A stretch of DNA of 46,793 nt from assembly GCA_024220525.1 (NCBI GenBank), contig JAMYWO010000108.1:34626-81418 (forward strand), written 5' to 3'. Position numbers and translations under genes: made by a program. Of this stretch, positions 41,813 to 46,793 are shown piece after piece. Below the pieces are notes generated by a model. That model ran no database searches. It saw nothing but the letters and a program-made list of their open reading frames with translations, and was not told the origin of the DNA. This stretch comes from Cochliopodium minus (lineage: Eukaryota > Discosea > Himatismenida > Cochliopodiidae). Numbering within the stretch: the stretch's first letter is position 1; the number at the start of each line of letters is the position of its first letter.

Positions 41813-43928
41813 ATGTACGATAACTACGGAGAGATGGGAAACACCCAAGACTACACAACATTCGAAGAAATGGGCAAAAAGCTGCAAATAATGTCATGGA
41901 AAAGACTCATCGTGTCCAGCGCCTTGTTCGTGCTCGCGGATCTTTTCGTGGGCTACCACCTTGAGTGGGCTTATTCTTTGTACTACTCCGCCAAGTATTG
42001 TCTCCCCATCTCCTTTTTTTTCCTTTACGTCCTCTTCACCCTCAACAAGACTGAAGTCAATGACAATGATTTGTTGAAGTATGGAACTTATGCTGGTATG
42101 AAAAAATTGAAAGTTTTTTTTTTTTGATTTTTTTTCAATTTTTTGACATTTTTTATTATTTGAATAATTACTTTTTTTAATTTTTTATTTGAATTAATAT
42201 TTTTTTATTACTTCAAGATTTTTTAATCAAAAATTTAAATAAAAAATTTAAAATTTAAATTTTTATTTAAAATTATTTTTTTGTTTTAAAAAATTTTTAT
42301 TTTTTTTTTTCCAACAAAATTTTGTCAAATAATTTTACATTTTTTTTTTTAAATTTTTTTATTTCATGTTTTAAAAAGGATTATTCATGGGTATTTTCTT
42401 TGTTGCTGTAACTCTCATTATTTATGCCACTGTGCCAAGAAACATCCTTCCATTTTTGACCAATTTCATCACTCTCTTGTTCCATTGTTTGTCAATCAAT
42501 TTCGGTCAAATAGACTATGACAAGTAAAAAAAATAAAAAAATAAAGAAAATCATAAAGAATAATTTAAAAAAAAACTTATTAAAAAAACTTGTTAAAATA
42601 TTTAAGATAAACAATAAAATAATTTTTTTTTTTTTTTTACATATTTTAAATTAACATTAAAAAAATAGAAAAAATAAAATTTCAAATTTTAAAAAACGTT
42701 TTTTTAATTTGAATTTATTTTTTCAGAACTTTTTTGGGATTCTCATTCATATTTATATTCGACATGTCCACCAAAATCTTTTTCTTCGAGAAAATAACAT
42801 ACGGAAGAATTTTTTCTTTTTTGCAATCTGCCATCATCTCCTCCCACAGCGCTTGTTGCATTGTTTTGATATTAAAGTTTTATTCAGGTAATCGAATCAT
42901 TTTTTTTTAATAATTTTAATTTTATTTTATTTTTCAATTTAATAAATATTTATTTGTATTATTATTTTTATTTTTTAATATAATATGAATATATTTTTAT
43001 TTTTTTTATTAATTTAAATTTTATTTTATTTTTGAAAATAGTACCCACAGTAATTTCACCTAGTCGCTTCGGAAAGAAAATAGTGGACGCCATTGGTTTG
43101 GCATTCAAAACAGTCTTCCCTCCAATACTCAAGGCGATCATGAATTACACATATTCTTTTCTCGTCCTCTTTTGGTTGTTGGTTTATTTCGTCATCGAAA
43201 TCGTTCCTTTCAACTTTCCTGTCCAACATATTTTCATCATCGGAATTGCTATCGTAAAAAATTTTTTAAATTATTAATTTTATTCGATTTACTTTTTTGT
43301 TATCTCAAAAAAATTTTTTTTTTTTTCGATCATTTTTGTTATCTTTTTAACTAAATTTATTCATTTATTTTTTTCATCATTTAAAATCTAAAAATTAAAT
43401 TTATCAAAGGTTTGGTTCAGAATTCCATTCACCTTGGTGAGTTCAGCCTCAAAAAACAAAGTCTATCTCTTTGCAGCTGCCTACTCCATCTACATCTACT
43501 TCTTCGCCTCTCCTAAATTCACCGCCACTATTTCTAACTTCTCCGTTTCGATCTTCTTAATCTTTTTTTTACAAAAACTTTATGATGAAAAAGACGCTGC
43601 CACCCAAACTTTTGTTGTTGACAAAAAGACACGCTTTTATTTAACTATTTTATGTGCTGTCTTTTTTTCTTTTATGGATTTTTTTGTGCGAAAAAGTTTG
43701 ATTTTGAATTGGAAGTTGACTTCCACTCTTTCTTCTGCTTTTAGTTGGTCATTTTTGTTCGCATATTTTTTTGTTGAGGAGATCAGAGCCAATGTTTCGC
43801 AGTTTTTTGTTGAGCATTTCGAGAAGGTGAGAAAAGAAGAAAGAGAAAAAGAGGAAAGGCAAAGACAAAAAGAACAAGAACATGATGATATAAATATTGA
43901 TAATCATGATGATGAAGAAATTAATTAA
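41813..43928 (+). CDS. Large multi-span membrane protein, unknown family
   Basis: Five to six exons from MYDNYGEMGNTQDY. About nine to ten hydrophobic helices: two in exon 1 (LIVSSALFVLADLFVGYHL and LPISFFFLYVLFTL), one or two in exon 2 (LFMGIFFVAVTLIIYATV), more in exon 3 and about six in the last two. The C-terminus is a cytosolic, strongly charged helix (FEKVRKEEREKEERQRQKEQ) and an acidic tail (DDEEIN). I see no catalytic or transporter signature and do not recognise the family. Introns at 42110-42378 and 42893-43040 are T-rich simple sequence. It converges on the next gene with 48 bp between stops. A MITE lies just upstream. Confidence 0.6.
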
Positions 43929-43976
43929 ATTTAATATAAAATTTCATTTATTAATTTCATTTTCCAAACAAAAACA

Positions 43977-46793
43977 TTAATTTTCATAAGGTGTCTCGTT
44001 AGACTTTACGGATTTCATCGAGACATCCCCCGACTTTTTGCTGTTGTTGGTTGTGGACTTTTTGCTGTTACGAGAGGATCTAGTCAAACCTGCCCTCTCC
44101 ATCTTGATTGGGGCAAAGAGAATGAATAAGCAAACAGCAGGGACGACTTCAACAAGAAAATAAACCTTTTTTAAAAAATGATTGGTAAAATAAATAATTA
44201 AATTAAAAATTGTTATTTTTTTACGGCTAAGGCCAAGTTGACACTTGTATTACTCTTGAAGGTGATGTACAAGAGATAGACGACCTGGAACAACATTGCG
44301 AAGGAAGTGATGAACAGAATGACGGAAGTTTTGATTAAGTAGCTAGGGATCTTCTTGCCAGAGTCCCCTCTTATTCTCATTCCCTTGAACGATCTCTTCA
44401 ACACCTACAATAATTTAAAAAAAATTTAAAAAAAAACGAATCAAAAATATAAACAAGGATTTTAAATATATTTAAATCAAAAAAAAAATAAAAAATAATA
44501 AAGAATTTTTTTTACCAAACCACCAAATATCCAAGAAGTTACAATCTGGTTTATTATTCAATTTAAATATTTTTTTTAAAAATGAATTGAAAAAAAACTT
44601 ACAATACAAGCAGCAATGAAACAAATGATACATTTATACACTTTGTTCAAAATGGTCACTCCATCGCCTTTTAAAATGTAAATTTTTTTTATTTTTTTCA
44701 ATTTAAATTTTTTTCATTATTTTTTTCTTTTTTTTTTATTTGTTTATTTTTTCATATTTTTTTATTTTTTATTTTTTATTTTTTATTTTTTATTTTTTAT
44801 TTGTTTATTTTTTCATATTTTTTTATTTTTTATTTTTTATATTTTATTTTGAAACTCAATACCCTTAACAGTCGCAGCAATGATTACAACAATGACAAAG
44901 AAGAGGTAAAGAATGATGTTGAGGATGGCGACGGGAATGATCATCTTTTTCAGGATGTTGGCGGAAGAGTTTTTAGAGATTCTCGCCCAGAATATCACCA
45001 AGAAAATGAAAATAGAAAGAAACACATAGTAAGGAAGTTCCGCGAGAACCTTTTTATCAAGAAAAAGTTTTTAAAAGTTTAAACAAAAAAATTGAAAGAA
45101 AAAAAAATTAAATCAAAAAAAAATTTCAAAAAAATAAAGAAATAAATCAAAAAATAAAAAAATAAAAAATGGTATAACAAAATCAAACGAAATTTTTCGA
45201 AAAAAAAATTAATGAAAGAAATATAAAAATATTCGAAAATAAAGAATATAAAAATATTCAAAAAAATTCAAAAAATTTAAAATAAATTAAAAATAAAACA
45301 AATAAATTCAAAATAAAAAAAAAGATTAAAAATATTTTACGAAAAAACCAGCAGGACTGTCGTTTGAGATAGAGGTGAGCTTCTCGAGGGCGAACAACAA
45401 GAAAAAAGCAGCTCTGAGACCGGAATAGACAAGGAGCAAACACAAACAAGTCTTCGTCAAGGAGAAATCGAGGCGGGTCTCTATGAAGTGAATGATGATC
45501 GCAATCAAACAAAACACGAACAAAACAAACATCGCTGCACTCAAAAAATAGATAGCCTTTTAAAGAAATTTAAGAAATGAATAATGACATGAATAAAATT
45601 TTTTTTTATTTTTTTATTTTTATGATTTATTTTATATTTTTTATTTTTATTCATTTTTTATTTTCATTTTTTTATGATTTATTTTTATGATTTATTTATT
45701 TTTTTATTTTATTTGTTATTTATTTTTTCTTTTTCATTTTTTATTTTTTATTTTTTATTTTTATTTTTATTTTTTTATTTTTATTTTTATGTTTATATTT
45801 TACATTTCTGATCGCTTCTTTTCCTGCAAAAATGGAGTTTCTAGTGGCCCAATCCCTAGTGAGAGAAACAGGAAAAACTTTAGAAGTGCTTGTGACGATG
45901 GATCCACTATTTTTTTTAATAAAAAATTAATCAAAATGAAAAATAAATGAAAAATAAAAAAAATTTTTAAAAAAATGTATAAAATAAAAATGAAAATGGA
46001 AATAAATTAAATGAAAATAAAACTAAAAATTAGAGATGATGAAATAAATTTGATATAAAAAAAAAAAATATAAATAAAAAATAAGAAATGGCATGATTTA
46101 TTCGATATTTAATTTTAATTTCTAACAAATGTTATCCCAAAATAATTTTTTCTTTTATTTTTTTTTTTTTACCAATATTGTTTCCCGTTGAAAGTGATAC
46201 CAGTGAGGTTCATAGGAGAGAAAGTTTTGTAGTCATTGGAGGCGGTAGCAAAATCGATGAGAGGAAAATCAGAAGCAGAGTTCTGGATGTCGGAACGAGC
46301 GTCTAAACAAATGGTAAAGTTGTTGACCTCGGTGGCTCTGAGTTGGGTGCTGTTGTTTGTTGTGTTTGACAGTGCTAGCTTCACTGTGATTGAGACTCCG
46401 TCCGAAAGCAATTGTCCCACAACGAATCCTAAAAAATAATTGATGAGATGAAAGTAAACAAAATTTTTGGAATAAAAATCAAATAAAATAATAAATAAAA
46501 TAGATTACACTAATAACAATAAAAATAAAATAAAATTTCATTTTTATTTTCATTTTTTAGTAAAAAAGAAAAACGAATAACAAACAAAATAATGTTAAAA
46601 ATAAAATGAAAATAAATAAAAAAAATTACAAATAATTCACAATAAAGAAAAACAAAAAAATAAAAAATAATTCAGAATAAAAAAGAACAAAAAAAAAATA
46701 AAAACAAAAAAAAAATAAAAATAAAAAGGCATCAAAATTCAAGCTTTGATTAAAAACAAAAAAAATTTTTTTACCAAACCTGTTTGTTATGAT
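43977..46793 (-). CDS. TOM1/THH1-like seven-transmembrane protein, 5' end beyond the window
   Basis: About nine exons on the minus strand, continuing off the right edge. The N-terminal visible part (46430-46172) is a luminal or extracellular domain with several N-glycosylation sequons (NTT, NNS, NFT, NLT). The helices follow, including ELPYYVFLSIFIFLVIFWARI, which matches the LP..lfft...LvlfWa.i signature of THH1/TOM1/TOM3-domain proteins. The C-terminal tail after FILFAPIK is basic and Ser/Asn/Lys-rich (TRSSRNSKKSTTNNSKKSG). These are GPCR-like seven-helix proteins; in plants they support tobamovirus replication, and in protists the role is unknown. Introns are simple A-rich on the plus strand (for example 45083-45340 and 45950-46160). 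The signal peptide would be in the missing first exon. Confidence 0.68.

Noticed and set aside
1-46793. tRNA, rRNA or CRISPR loci
   Set aside because: I looked for tRNA B-box-like sequences and cloverleaf arms, rRNA-like conserved blocks and spaced direct repeats and found none; the visible repeats are simple or minisatellite type. A covariance-model search would be decisive.

Overview
The window is nuclear DNA from an AT-rich, intron-rich, gene-dense protist. Genes have many short GT-AG introns, all three stop codons are used, and the content is typical of a free-living unicellular eukaryote: Rab GTPases, a HOPS/CORVET subunit, RasGAP-DEP, RCC1, ApaG, PRA1, and THH1/TOM1-type seven-transmembrane proteins. 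I cannot name the organism. An amoeboid or heterolobosean-like protist is a guess from gene content only.

Layout. 1-1086: remains of a tnp2-type (CACTA/EnSpm-like) transposon drowned in A/T simple repeats, ending at an N. 1177-2210: C-terminal half of a TOM1-like membrane protein. 2436-3712 (minus): a LYR + ApaG fusion protein, head to head with an RCC1-repeat protein (3699-5398). 5448-10370: a Vps39/TGFBRAP1-type vesicle-tethering subunit. 10653-12779: a cytochrome P450. 13676-16811 (minus): a four-exon tnp2 transposase that reads open throughout (879 codons by my exon count), divergent from an unknown gene (16929-19173). 19175-22770 (minus): a LINE cut in its reverse transcriptase by an N. 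23239-23970: a decayed MPPED-like metallophosphoesterase. 23978-24151: only the last exon of phosphomannomutase, again starting at an N. 24223-25728 (minus): transaldolase. 25887-32344: five tandem Rab-like GTPases. 32401-36095 (minus): an armadillo/TPR/MYND protein. 36368-36631: first exon of a TOM1-like protein. 36987-39961: RasGAP-DEP. Then PRA1, a mini J-protein, a large multi-span membrane protein and, to the right edge, a TOM1-like protein.

What stands out. (1) The five Rab-like genes share intron positions, a CKxD instead of NKxD guanine-binding motif, and a C-terminus of Cys plus two residues instead of a CaaX or CC box. (2) A family of 89-bp MITEs with terminal inverted repeats makes perfect 9-bp target duplications; one copy sits inside an intron of the intact transposase. 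(3) The transposase and an unknown lysine-rich/acidic gene are divergent with 117 bp between them and may be one element. (4) Each of the three single Ns cuts a gene, and what lies on the two sides does not belong together, so adjacency across 1087, 19174 and 23977 should not be trusted. (5) Several genes have long introns made almost only of T-rich simple repeats on the sense strand, while others do not.

Vesicle trafficking is a recurring theme (Rab array, HOPS/CORVET subunit, PRA1, RasGAP), but nothing in the sequence shows these genes are functionally linked.
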